Positions 13,489-21,928 of a DNA stretch of 30,142 nt are shown here, piece after piece. The stretch is from assembly GCA_039819065.1 (NCBI GenBank), contig JBCBSS010000097.1, positions 1 to 30,142 on the forward strand. Reading direction: 5' to 3'. Every line of letters begins with the position of its first letter. Position 1 is the stretch's first letter. The notes below the pieces were generated by a model. It saw nothing but the letters and a program-made list of their open reading frames with translations, had not been told where the DNA came from and did no database searches. The translations under genes and the position numbers were made by a program. Source of the DNA: JBCBSS01 sp039819065. GTDB taxonomy: Bacteria > Bacteroidota > Bacteroidia > Cytophagales > Cyclobacteriaceae.

Positions 13489-14379
13489 ATGAAAAAATCA
13501 GTTTTAGTTACAGGTACCAGTAGTGGTTTTGGCAAGCTTACGGTCGAGACTTTAGCTAAAGATGGCCATAAAGTATTTGCTACTATGCGCGGCGTCAATG
13601 GCAAAAATGCTGAAGCAGCAAAAGGGCTTTCAGACTGGGCTAAAGAGCACAATTTGAATGTACATGTAATAGAATTGGATGTGACCAGCGATGCGTCTGT
13701 CAAGGCAGCAGCAGACGAAGTAATGAGTAAAGCGGATACCATTGATGTAGTGGTCAACAATGCAGGTATTTACGCCGGTGGCTTCAATGAAACGTATACA
13801 GCGGAGGATTTTCAGAGGATATATGATGTCAACACTTTTGGCCCACTGAGAGTAAGTAACGCTTTCCTACCTTATATGAGAAAACAAGGCAATGGTCTGC
13901 TTATCCATGTTACTACTATCATGGCATCAGTTAATATTCCTTTCTCAGGTGTGTACACTTCATCAAAATATGCAGCGGATGCCATTGCAGAAAGCTATAG
14001 ATATGAATTAGCCCCTTTTGGTATCGATTCAGTAATCATTCAGCCGGGAGCTTTCCCTACAGAAATTCTAGGCAAAGTATATGAGCCATCTAACGGGGCA
14101 GTGGGTGAGCAATATGGCCCGGTCATGGGTGCTGTAGAGAAAGTGCAACAAGCGTTTGCCAACATGTTTGAAGGTGAAGCGGCACAAAACCCTCAAGATG
14201 TTGCGGATGCCGTGAAAAAACTGATTGATACGCCAGCAGGTGAGCGACCATTAAGAACTGTGGTAGATAAACTCATTAGCCAAGGTCCTGAAGCGGTTAA
14301 CAATGTCACCAATAACGTGCAAAAACAGCTTTTGAATAGTATGAACTTAGCTGAATTGGAATCAGTCAAAAACAGCTAA
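13489..14379 (+). CDS. SDR family oxidoreductase
   Basis: The protein has 296 residues, longer than a minimal SDR because of an extra helical C-terminus (about 255-296). It carries VTGTSSGFGK (7-16), NNAG (90-93) and the active-site pair Tyr156-x3-Lys160 in YTSSK. At the catalytic Ser position, 13 residues before Tyr, there is Thr143 (HVTTIMA), a conservative but unusual change. The cofactor and substrate cannot be read from sequence. The SSGFG/ATMR layout is like oxidoreductases induced by xenobiotics. The gene sits right after marR with a candidate operator in front, so it is the most likely target of MarR. A hairpin follows its stop. Confidence 0.88.
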   Translation: MKKSVLVTGTSSGFGKLTVETLAKDGHKVFATMRGVNGKNAEAAKGLSDWAKEHNLNVHVIELDVTSDASVKAAADEVMSKADTIDVVVNNAGIYAGGFNETYTAEDFQRIYDVNTFGPLRVSNAFLPYMRKQGNGLLIHVTTIMASVNIPFSGVYTSSKYAADAIAESYRYELAPFGIDSVIIQPGAFPTEILGKVYEPSNGAVGEQYGPVMGAVEKVQQAFANMFEGEAAQNPQDVADAVKKLIDTPAGERPLRTVVDKLISQGPEAVNNVTNNVQKQLLNSMNLAELESVKNS

Positions 14380-14395
14380 TTGATATTAAAAAACC

Positions 14396-14437
14396 AGCCA
14401 TTTCCAATGTAATTAGAAATGGCTCTCACTTATTTTT
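14396..14437 (+). terminator. Hairpin terminator after SDR gene
   Basis: AGCCATTTC (14396-14404) pairs with GAAATGGCT (14416-14424) around an 11-base loop, with TTATTTTTT a few bases further on. The T-tract is offset by about 7 bases, so it may only weaken read-through into doxX. Confidence 0.55.
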
Positions 14438-14464
14438 TACTTAACCATTAACCAACTAAACAAA

Positions 14465-14836
14465 ATGAATCCTAAAATCAGAAAAATTGTCGGATGGGTA
14501 TTATCCGGACTACTTGGAGCTTTATTAATCTTGAGTGCCATTGGCAAACTAAGTGGAGGTGAGGCGGCAGAAGGCATGGTCAAATGGGGTTTTTCAGAGA
14601 GTGAGGTGATCTTGATCGGAGTGGGTGAGCTTTTGTCTCTTATCGTTTTTCTAATTCCCAGAACGTCCTCATTGGGTACCTTGTTACTAAGTGCGTATTT
14701 CGGAGGAGCAATTGCTACCCATATGCAACAAGCACCCCCGTCAGATAACTATACAGCTCCTGCTGTGTTTTTAGTACTGGTTTGGATCATCACGTTGCTT
14801 CGCAATCCTGGTCTCTATTCCAGCTTCAGAGACTAA
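14465..14836 (+). CDS. DoxX-family membrane protein
   Basis: The product has 123 residues with four hydrophobic helices (about 10-28, 44-62, 67-84 and 97-113). The DoxX-type features are: first helix ending LSAIGKLSGG, the GVGELLSLIVFLIPRTSSLGTLLLSAYFGGAIATH stretch from helix 2 to helix 3, and an IITLLRNPG end. Family members are small inner-membrane proteins linked with quinone or thiol redox stress in other bacteria, though their chemistry is mostly open. It lies in the marR-SDR-doxX-MFS cluster, 85 bases after the SDR gene and 74 before the MFS gene. A common stress response is possible but not shown. Confidence 0.88.
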   Translation: MNPKIRKIVGWVLSGLLGALLILSAIGKLSGGEAAEGMVKWGFSESEVILIGVGELLSLIVFLIPRTSSLGTLLLSAYFGGAIATHMQQAPPSDNYTAPAVFLVLVWIITLLRNPGLYSSFRD

Positions 14837-14910
14837 TAGATGCAAAGCTCCGTTGCAAGTGACATTCGCATAACCAGCATCCCTAACAAACAATCAAAAC
14901 CAGTAAATCA

Positions 14911-16089
14911 ATGAAGCGTAAGAATTTAGTTAAGGCCACGCTACTGTTTACAAGTAGCTTGACGGTGATGGCCGGCGCGGCCATTGCCCCAGCGCTTCCT
15001 GAAATCACTAAGGCTTTTGCATCCCATCCTCAGGCCACCTTACTCACTAAGTTGATTTTGACTATGCCGGCGCTGTTTATTTTTCTGGGAGCACCACTCA
15101 CTGGTTTTGTCACAGACAAACTGGGACGTAAACCACTTCTTATTCTATCATTGGTCGTATATGGACTGGCTGGCTGCTCGGGCTTATATCTTGATGGGCT
15201 TGTTCCAGTCTTGGTTGGACGTGCCTTGCTGGGGTTAGCCGTTTCTGGTATTATGACGGTTAGTACCACTTTGATAGGAGATTATTTCTTTGGGCAGGAG
15301 AGAACCAAATTTCTGGGTTTGCAAGCGGCTTCAATGGCCATCGGGGGAATGGTTTATTTGAGCATAAGTGGCCTGCTGGCTGATGTAAGTTGGAGGGTAC
15401 CGTTTGCTATCTACCTAACCTCGTTTCTATTCCTTCCCTTCGTATGGTTTTTTATTAGCGAGCCTTCCAGAGAAAAGACCGCTGGAGCCACTTCAGAAGT
15501 GAAAATACAGCCTTTACCTAGAAATACGGTTTGGCTCATTTACGCCACCGTGCTGGTGAATATGGTGATATTTTATTTGGTGCCGGTACAACTGCCATTC
15601 TATCTGAAACAACTTCTAGGAGATACCAGTAATGCCATGGCTGGATATGCCATCTCCACTTCTACACTTTTCGGCGCGATAGCTTCTTTTAGCTACCAGA
15701 AAATAAGAGCAAGATTTAGTTACCATGTCATATACGCATTGGTGTTTCTTTTCATGGGCTCAGGCTTCCTCATCATCTACGGCGCAAACCAATATGCCAT
15801 TGTATTGGCAGGGCTTGCCATAGGTGGAATAGGAATGGGCATGTTAATCCCTAATTCTAATTTGTGGATTATGTCCGTAACACCAGAACAATATAGAGGA
15901 AGGGTAATGAGTGGCCTTACCGGAGCGGTGTTTTTAGGTCAGTTTCTTTCACCTATTCTAGCTCAGCCGCTTATATCACATTATTCTTATGCTATTGCCT
16001 TTGGTGTATTCGGTGCGTTAATGCTGGTCATTGCACTCGGATTTGCCCTGACGCAAGGCAAGGTAGCCGCCCATGCTACCGCTTCCTGA
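14911..16089 (+). CDS. MFS transporter
   Basis: The product has 392 residues, the usual size for a twelve-helix major-facilitator transporter. The N-terminal half has the helix-1 pattern TVMAGAAIAPALPEITKAF and the loop 2-3 signature GFVTDKLGRKPLLI (about residues 65-78). In the second half the loop equivalent is reduced (SYQKIRARFSY), followed by GIGMGMLIPNSNLWIMSVTPEQYRGRVMSGLTGAVFLGQFLSP, typical of helices 10-11 in drug-efflux permeases. A proton-driven exporter of a hydrophobic compound is likely. The substrate is unknown, and a link to the MarR regulator three genes upstream is inferred from position. Confidence 0.9.
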   Translation: MKRKNLVKATLLFTSSLTVMAGAAIAPALPEITKAFASHPQATLLTKLILTMPALFIFLGAPLTGFVTDKLGRKPLLILSLVVYGLAGCSGLYLDGLVPVLVGRALLGLAVSGIMTVSTTLIGDYFFGQERTKFLGLQAASMAIGGMVYLSISGLLADVSWRVPFAIYLTSFLFLPFVWFFISEPSREKTAGATSEVKIQPLPRNTVWLIYATVLVNMVIFYLVPVQLPFYLKQLLGDTSNAMAGYAISTSTLFGAIASFSYQKIRARFSYHVIYALVFLFMGSGFLIIYGANQYAIVLAGLAIGGIGMGMLIPNSNLWIMSVTPEQYRGRVMSGLTGAVFLGQFLSPILAQPLISHYSYAIAFGVFGALMLVIALGFALTQGKVAAHATAS

Positions 16090-16222
16090 GGCAAGTATTG
16101 TCACCCTATTTTGAAGCCTAATGAATAGGCCATTTAAACAGTCATCTTGTTGCCGTAAAAGGATTGATCAAATTGACTATATTAACATGAACATCGCTTA
16201 ATATAATTGTAGACTAGCGCCT

Positions 16223-16356
16223 GAAACCCCCAAAATCTGTCATATCGAATAAAATGAGATATCTCTCTTTTTAGAAGTGGCAAAAATGTTCAAATGAATC
16301 TTTTCGAGTTAGAAAGATTTCTCGCTATGCTCGAAAAGACAGGTTTTTGGGGTTTC
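16223..16356. repeat. Nested inverted repeat, REP/MITE-like
   Basis: Outer arms GAAACCCCCAAAATCTGTC (16223-16241) and GACAGGTTTTTGGGGTTTC (16338-16356) pair in about 16 of 19 positions. Inner arms TCTTTTCGAG (16299-16308) and CTCGAAAAGA (16330-16339) pair perfectly, and AGAAAGATTTCT lies in the loop. No coding frame is present. It occupies the middle of the 358-base gap 16090-16447; the rest of that gap shows nothing I recognise. Confidence 0.65.
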
Positions 16357-16447
16357 TTGTCCAATGTTCACACTGTATTAAGCTTGATTATAGTCTTATT
16401 AATGATCCACGACCACCTTTCTTCTTAAGGTCAATTCTACTTAACTG

Positions 16448-17848
16448 ATGAGCAAAGACACTTTAACCCAACTAAAACAAATTGAAGATTTAGCGGATGT
16501 GCCCGACGAACAATTGCTGTGGTTCATTGATAAATCCGAAACAATAGACCTCAAAGAAGGGGATCACGTTTTTACCATAGGCAAGCCAGTCACCAACCTT
16601 TTCATTGTTCTGACAGGCCATATCGAAGTGAGGTTTAAACAGGGAGGTCAATTCAGGCTCTTGAATGCTATGAAACCAGGTAGCATTAGCGGTTTACTTC
16701 CTTATTCCAGGCTCAAAGTGTCAAGTGGCAACGCCAGGGCCCTTGAGGAAACCGCTATATTGAGCTTGTCGAAGGAACACTTTCAGGAAATGATCCATGA
16801 CCATTACGAGCTTACAGAGGCTATGGTTCATGTTATGACCAGTAGAACCAGAGAGTTTGCCAAGGTTGTGGGACAGAATGAAAAGCTACTTTCACTGGGA
16901 AAATTATCTGCGGGTATCGCTCATGAGATGAACAACCCGGCCTCGGCAGTGATCCGAAGCGCTTCTGAATTGAAAAAGCATCTGGGTTTACTACCTGAGG
17001 AGTTCAAACAAGTACTCAAGATTAAGCTAGAAGAGGAGCAACTGGACGCGATTAATGATATTCTCTTTGCTAAACTGGCTCTACCTAAACCCTATTTGAC
17101 TTTAATGGAAAAAACGGAGAAGGAAGATGAGATAGGTGATTGGCTCGAGGAACGGGATGTAGAAGACGGTTATGAAATCGCAGAAACTTTTGCGGAATAT
17201 GGCATTGAGTTGGAAGATCTTGAGCGAATAGAAGGTGAAATTGAAGAGGAAGACCTAGCTCCGATTATGAATTGGTTCAATCAAGTATTAACCACTGAAA
17301 AGCTGGTGCACGAAATTGAGGAGGCCTCAAAGCGCATTTCGAGCATTGTGAGCTCGGTAAAGAGTTATACGCACATGGATCAGGCACCCGAACTGGCTTT
17401 TACTGACATTCACACGGGGATCAATAATACGCTGATTATGCTCAATCATAAGATCAAAAAAGGCAAAATTGAAGTGGTTAAAAATTATCAAACCGATCTA
17501 CCGGGTATCAAGCTTTACATTAGCGAGATCAATCAAGTCTGGACCAATCTCATTGACAACGCTATAGATGCCATGGAAGACAGTGAAAAGCGTGTATTGG
17601 AAATAGAGACCAAGCTCCAGCTGGAATTCATACACGTGAACATCATTGATAGCGGGCCGGGTATTCCTGAAGAAGTCAGGGATAAGATTTTCGATCCTTT
17701 TTTTACGACCAAGAAAGTGGGTAAAGGATCAGGCCTAGGGCTCGACGTCGCCGAGCGTATTGTCAACCAACATAAGGGTGCCATTAGAGTTACCACTGAA
17801 CCCGGCAGGACAGAGTTTAAAGTCTGTATTCCACTCTGGGAGCGTTGA
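16448..17848 (+). CDS. Sensor histidine kinase with CRP-like sensor domain
   Basis: The product has 466 residues and no membrane segment, so it is a soluble kinase. Residues about 15-125 form a cyclic-nucleotide-binding/CRP-like cupin (KEGDHVFTIGKPVTNLFIVLTGHIEVR). The phospho-acceptor is His159 in GIAHEMNNPASA. A long acidic helical insert (about 185-290) precedes the ATPase domain. The ATPase domain has N box WTNLIDNAIDAM (365-376), DSGPGIP (401-407) and the GKGSGLGLDVAERIV lid (425-439). It senses an effector through the N-domain and passes a phosphate to a partner. No response regulator gene is next to it, and the neighbours to the right are convergent. The effector is unknown: I do not see the conserved cAMP-binding Arg/Ser cassette, and GSISGLLPY stands there instead. 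Confidence 0.92.
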   Translation: MSKDTLTQLKQIEDLADVPDEQLLWFIDKSETIDLKEGDHVFTIGKPVTNLFIVLTGHIEVRFKQGGQFRLLNAMKPGSISGLLPYSRLKVSSGNARALEETAILSLSKEHFQEMIHDHYELTEAMVHVMTSRTREFAKVVGQNEKLLSLGKLSAGIAHEMNNPASAVIRSASELKKHLGLLPEEFKQVLKIKLEEEQLDAINDILFAKLALPKPYLTLMEKTEKEDEIGDWLEERDVEDGYEIAETFAEYGIELEDLERIEGEIEEEDLAPIMNWFNQVLTTEKLVHEIEEASKRISSIVSSVKSYTHMDQAPELAFTDIHTGINNTLIMLNHKIKKGKIEVVKNYQTDLPGIKLYISEINQVWTNLIDNAIDAMEDSEKRVLEIETKLQLEFIHVNIIDSGPGIPEEVRDKIFDPFFTTKKVGKGSGLGLDVAERIVNQHKGAIRVTTEPGRTEFKVCIPLWER

Positions 17849-17851
17849 TGC

Positions 17852-18073
17852 CTATTCTATCTGAGAAGCCTCAAAGCCCAACTTGTTGAGATATGAGGTT
17901 ATGATGCTCTCGTCTATCTGTTCTTGCAACGATTGAACCCGAAGCACACATTGTGGATCCCAGAGGTCGAAATTGATTTTAAGTTTAGGAAAAGCAATAC
18001 CGAATAGGCCTTGTAGAACGTTAGCGTCTTTCTCGCTACTTACGTTGGTTTCGAAGATTTCAATATTGTTCAT
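17852..18073 (-). CDS. Small hypothetical protein, end of TonB operon
   Basis: The product has 73 residues: MNNIEIFETNVSSEKDANVL at the N-terminus, a central FPKLKINFDLWDPQCVLRVQ strand pair, and a last helix ending LNKLGFEASQ. The beta-alpha-beta-beta-alpha-beta rhythm resembles the ferredoxin-like fold of small heavy-metal-associated-type domains, but no CxxC is present, only a single Cys near 42. It lies 22 bases after an SDR gene on the same strand and ends three bases from the convergent kinase gene. It is probably translated with the operon; its role is unknown. Confidence 0.6.
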   Translation of the reverse strand: MNNIEIFETNVSSEKDANVLQGLFGIAFPKLKINFDLWDPQCVLRVQSLQEQIDESIITSYLNKLGFEASQIE

Positions 18074-18095
18074 AGATTTCTGGTCTGACTTTATT

Positions 18096-18824
18096 TTAAT
18101 TGTTTTTTAGAATGCTATCTGCAATGGCAGGTGAAATACGATGCATCATTTTCAATAATTTCACTTTACCAATGTTCATTTCATATCGGTTTTTCTCCAG
18201 CCCTGAAATAAACTCTTCTACCAAGTCCTCAGGAGAGATTTTATCCTTTCCTCGCCCTACTGTCATAGGCGTATCTACAAGGGGAGGAATAACCTCGAAA
18301 ACCTTGATTGACGTGCTTTCTAACTGATACCTGAGTGCTTTGGAGAAAATATGCAATCCGGCCTTGGTAGCGCAATAGACCGGAGCAGATCGCTTGGGGC
18401 TGATGCCCAACCCGGATGAAACATTCACTATTGCCGATTCTTGTTTACCAGAAAGAATGGGAATAAAAGCCGAACAAAGCTTCAACGCCGCGTTCAGATT
18501 AACGCCTATTTCATGATCTATCATTTCAAACGGGACCCCTTCTTCAAAGCTATAATTGTATTGGATGCCAGCGTTGTTGATCAATATGTTCAGATCAGGA
18601 TGTTGGTTTTTTGTAGCCTTCACCAACGCAAGAATATCTTCATTTTCAGCTAAATCACATTGAAAGATGTCCAGGTCGTATTTTTGACCGGCCTCTTCCA
18701 GTTTCGCCCGGTTCCTCCCAGTGATGATGATATGATTACCCAAAGCTTTGAGTCTTCGAGCCATAGCCAATCCAATGCCTGATGACCCGCCAGTAATAAG
18801 TATTTTATGATTAGTCAGGTTCAT
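18096..18824 (-). CDS. SDR family oxidoreductase (DltE-like)
   Basis: The product has 242 residues and is a complete classical SDR: ITGGSSGIGLA (10-20), NNAGIQYNY, VNVSSGLG with the catalytic Ser, and YCATKAG with the Tyr-Lys pair. The C-terminus continues after IPPLVDTPMTVGRGKDKISPEDLVEEF with a helix-rich tail, the pattern of the DltE/'SDR family NAD(P)-dependent oxidoreductase' group. The substrate is unknown. It is third in a tight minus-strand group after a TonB receptor and a STAS-like protein, with spacings of 1, 24 and 22 bases. Co-transcription is likely, but what unites these genes is not clear. Confidence 0.88.
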   Translation of the reverse strand: MNLTNHKILITGGSSGIGLAMARRLKALGNHIIITGRNRAKLEEAGQKYDLDIFQCDLAENEDILALVKATKNQHPDLNILINNAGIQYNYSFEEGVPFEMIDHEIGVNLNAALKLCSAFIPILSGKQESAIVNVSSGLGISPKRSAPVYCATKAGLHIFSKALRYQLESTSIKVFEVIPPLVDTPMTVGRGKDKISPEDLVEEFISGLEKNRYEMNIGKVKLLKMMHRISPAIADSILKNN

Positions 18825-18848
18825 TTTAATTTTTTGTTTGGTTCAATC

Positions 18849-19274
18849 TTATTCGTTAGAATGAATATGTCCGTTCTGTGGCTTGTGATGTGACTCACAT
18901 ATCCAACTTAATGCTCTCTCTTCCCTGCTGAATATTTTGACCAGAATGAAATGTGCAAACTCATTAATAAACTTGCTCAACCGCCTTACTGTATCTTCAT
19001 CTTCAGCATCGGTCACAACTACTGCTAGCCTTAGCTTTCTGTGATGTGGCTCCATGGCATAGGCAAAGTCATTTAAGAAGTCCATACCCTCACTGGACAG
19101 TTGATTAACCACGAAAACGAAATGGGTAATATCGTACTTTGAACAGTGGTTTTGTACCAAGTGCAATAGGATCACAGAACCCCAGTGATTTCTAGCTTGA
19201 TCCATTAAAAGGTGAAGGTAGCGATTACCTTCACCTCGATTGACGGTCAAATTAGTATTATGGTCATCCCACAT
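18849..19274 (-). CDS. STAS/SpoIIAA-like protein, hypothetical
   Basis: From the ATG at 19274 the product has 141 residues. An ATG nine codons earlier would overlap the TonB receptor gene and is less likely. The pattern of strands and helices includes YDITHFVFVVNQLSSEGMDFLND, RLAVVVTDAEDEDTVRRLSKF and a final FSREERALSWICESH. It resembles SpoIIAA-like/STAS proteins of Bacteroidota, which end in a 'sreeALaWL' helix. Those proteins are small and cytoplasmic, and their partners are unknown. The C-terminal tail is His-rich (HHKPQNGHIHSNE). The start lies one base after the stop of the receptor gene, so translation is probably coupled. Confidence 0.6.
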   Translation of the reverse strand: MWDDHNTNLTVNRGEGNRYLHLLMDQARNHWGSVILLHLVQNHCSKYDITHFVFVVNQLSSEGMDFLNDFAYAMEPHHRKLRLAVVVTDAEDEDTVRRLSKFINEFAHFILVKIFSREERALSWICESHHKPQNGHIHSNE

Positions 19275-19275
19275 A

Positions 19276-21684
19276 TTAAAACTGGATTCTATATAAAACA
19301 TCGGGAAAGAAGCCTATTTGATCAATACGGTTGACCTGATCTGTGACTTCATTATACCTTCTCACGAACTCATTTTCTCTGTTGGTTACATTCTGTAAGT
19401 CAATGAAGAACTGGTGCGAAACATTCTTATTGCGACTGTTGATACGCACACCGAATTTCACATCCCATCTGAAGTATTGATCATAGCGCTCGCTGAAGGC
19501 TATTTCATCCATTCGAACCTCCCGGCCTGCATTAGCGCGTGTAGCTTGCAGATCAACCGGTGTAAAAGGCTGCCCGCCTGCTGTAGTCATTTTAGTATCG
19601 AATGTCCATGCATTTTTACCTCCCTCACCAAATTTCCATTCTTTACCGAAGAGCACATTGTATACGACATTATTGTTAAAGGCGGTGCTGCGTTCGATGC
19701 CATCACTTCCTTCATAGGTGGATTCGTAAAGCGAAGTAGTCATCAGCATGTAATAGCCTTTGCTGAAGAATTTTTCCAATGTCAACTCCAGACCGTAATT
19801 GGTTCCTATTCCTTCGTTGACCAACGACCCTTCTTCTTCGAAGACGAAGTCGGCACCTTGATTGAGTACGGAAAAGCTACTCGGTGTACTTTCGACAGGG
19901 ACATCGAATATGCTTTGATAATACACTTCTGCTTTTAACCTCCAATCCAAACCAAGTGACCTATCATAACCCAATACAAAATGATGGCTTTTCATAAACT
20001 CAAGTTCGTCGTTGGTTCTGGCGAACTGGCCGGGAGCAATCTCCTCATTTAAGAATAGAATAGCCGACGGTATGGACTGAGCGTGCAGACCATAAGCTAC
20101 GCTCCACCTTTGATTCGGTTTAGCCTGCCAACTTACAGCCGCTCTTGGAGCAATCACGAAATCGTCAGTGTAGGTATGATATTGAGAATGTAGACCTGCC
20201 GTTACACTCAAGTCATCGGTAATTTTTTGCTCCGCTTGTGCAAATGCCTGAGTGACATTGTAACTATCATCAAGATCCCTTACTGATAGAAAAAAGTCCG
20301 GTACGCCATCGCCATTCTCATCTGGAATAGTGGCACGATTGTCTCGATCTTCGGTGTTGAAATTGACGATGTACTGCTCGCTCAAAATACCGGCCCTAAG
20401 GCTCCACTTAGCGTTAAACTTCCTGTTTAGGGTTGAAGACAGTGTAAATCGGTTTTCCCGAGTATTGGAGTTAGTAGCACGGAATTTTCTAACCAGGTTC
20501 TCCTCGGAATCTCTCACAAAGTTGTCCTGCAGATACTCATTGAAATTGGTTGAAGCACCAATTGAGGTCTTCAGGAATGTATTCTTATCCAATCTGATCG
20601 TATGATTTGCTCCGACTAAACCTATTTGACTTTCTACAAATGCATCCTGGTCAGGGTTGGCAAAAAGATCAGTTTCATCAATTTCAGCGCCTAGAAAGTC
20701 GATACTGCTCAACCCACCAATACCGAAGAGCTCAAACTTACCCAGTTTGGTTTGCCCTAAGTTCACTTTGAAAGAAAAGTCTTGATAGAAAGGTGTGGCA
20801 TTAGTTCCGGTGGCAGCAAGACTGGCTATACCGTATCGATAGGAAGCTACGAAAGAAGCATCATTTCTCGTGTTCAATGGGCCTTCGGCCAATAACTCCA
20901 AGCCGCTAAATGCGCTCATTTGAGCCGTAAATTCATACTTATCTGTATTACCATTTCTGAAGTTCACATCAAAGACGGCTGCATTGGCATTACCATATTC
21001 CGCCGGGAACGCGCCGGTTAGAAAATCAGAGGTACGTAACAAATTGGTATTCAGTGCGTTGACGGGTCCTCCTGTAGTACTTAAAGTAGAAAAGTGATTC
21101 GTTGTAGCGATAGGAATACCTTCTATTCTCCACAACAGTCCGACCGGAGAGTTACCTCGTACAACAATGTCATTTCTCGAATCGTCAGGCGCACTTACTC
21201 CGGCGAAAGAAGTCGCCAACCGCGCTACATCATTACGGCCACCTGAAAAGCGAGTTACCTCTTCAAGACTAAAAGTTCTGGCACTGACTTTTGCTAGGTC
21301 GTTAAGCGGTAGGTCTTTATCTGCCTCTCCTGTTATTACTATTTCGTTCAACTTCTCTACAGATTCCTCCAGCTTAATATTTAATACCACTTGCTTACCC
21401 GCTGTCACTAATACATTAGGTAGAGTGATACTTTTATATCCTATATATTGAACAGCCAGTGTTTGACGGCCTACTGGTATGTTTTCAAGGCGAAAATTTC
21501 CTTCCAGATCAGTGACAGTACCAATAATCGGATCAGAGCCCAACAGGATTACCGAGGCACCAATAAGGGGATAATCAGCCTGCGCGTCGACTACCTGGCC
21601 TTTGACTGTCTGTGTCTGAGCATAAACTGATACACTCCAAAGCAACAAGCAAGAAATAAGCGTAAGTACAGAAAGTTTATTCAT
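19276..21684 (-). CDS. TonB-dependent receptor with CarboxypepD_reg-like domain
   Basis: The product has 802 residues. A signal peptide is at 1-22 (cleavage after SVYAQ). A CarboxypepD_reg-like beta-sandwich follows at about 27-112 (VKGQVVDAQADYPLIGASVILLGSD, NFRLENIPVGRQTLAVQYIGYKS). Next are a plug domain (about 130-245, with VRGNSPVGLLWRIEGIPIATTNHFSTL) and a long barrel ending in a terminal aromatic strand (DVLYRIQF). It imports a ligand across the outer membrane with energy from TonB. The cargo is not evident. No SusD-like lipoprotein is adjacent, so polysaccharide uptake is less likely. It heads a four-gene operon and diverges from lytS-lytT, which may regulate it. The barrel strands are rich in charged and aromatic residues, as usual. 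Confidence 0.93.
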   Translation of the reverse strand: MNKLSVLTLISCLLLWSVSVYAQTQTVKGQVVDAQADYPLIGASVILLGSDPIIGTVTDLEGNFRLENIPVGRQTLAVQYIGYKSITLPNVLVTAGKQVVLNIKLEESVEKLNEIVITGEADKDLPLNDLAKVSARTFSLEEVTRFSGGRNDVARLATSFAGVSAPDDSRNDIVVRGNSPVGLLWRIEGIPIATTNHFSTLSTTGGPVNALNTNLLRTSDFLTGAFPAEYGNANAAVFDVNFRNGNTDKYEFTAQMSAFSGLELLAEGPLNTRNDASFVASYRYGIASLAATGTNATPFYQDFSFKVNLGQTKLGKFELFGIGGLSSIDFLGAEIDETDLFANPDQDAFVESQIGLVGANHTIRLDKNTFLKTSIGASTNFNEYLQDNFVRDSEENLVRKFRATNSNTRENRFTLSSTLNRKFNAKWSLRAGILSEQYIVNFNTEDRDNRATIPDENGDGVPDFFLSVRDLDDSYNVTQAFAQAEQKITDDLSVTAGLHSQYHTYTDDFVIAPRAAVSWQAKPNQRWSVAYGLHAQSIPSAILFLNEEIAPGQFARTNDELEFMKSHHFVLGYDRSLGLDWRLKAEVYYQSIFDVPVESTPSSFSVLNQGADFVFEEEGSLVNEGIGTNYGLELTLEKFFSKGYYMLMTTSLYESTYEGSDGIERSTAFNNNVVYNVLFGKEWKFGEGGKNAWTFDTKMTTAGGQPFTPVDLQATRANAGREVRMDEIAFSERYDQYFRWDVKFGVRINSRNKNVSHQFFIDLQNVTNRENEFVRRYNEVTDQVNRIDQIGFFPDVLYRIQF

Positions 21685-21844
21685 GACATTTTCGTTTTGT
21701 TGGTTTGAAGCTATTTCAATGCACCTTTTAAAAGAATGTCAATCAAAGTGAGCAGGAGGATAAGTAATATGAAGCAGTGTTATCGCTGGTTTAACCCTTT
21801 TTACGATTAGCGTGTTATGATTTTGGGTTTGGGCAACAGATATG

Positions 21845-21872
21845 CCGGTTTCACTGTCCGTTTTTCCGGTTT
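21845..21872 (+). promoter_or_regulatory. Candidate LytTR-type direct repeats
   Basis: CCGGTTT occurs at 21845-21851 and 21866-21872, exactly 21 bases (about two helical turns) apart, with CCGTTTT at 21858-21864 between them and another CCGG at 21898-21901. LytTR-domain regulators bind imperfect direct repeats spaced by about two turns. The site lies in the 244-bp region between the divergent TonB operon and lytS. GGTTTGGGC is also repeated at 21826 and 21868. Confidence 0.35.
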
Positions 21873-21928
21873 GGGCCAAGGGATGATTCCATCCTTACCG
21901 GTTATTTTCTTAATTTATATAGATTTCT

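Noticed and set aside
16064..16084. Hairpin GGTAGC/GCTACC at the end of the MFS gene as a terminator
   Set aside because: It lies within the coding end and has no T-run.
19414..19938. Plus-strand frame of 174 codons inside the TonB receptor gene
   Set aside because: It is antisense to conserved barrel sequence, with no signal peptide or domain.
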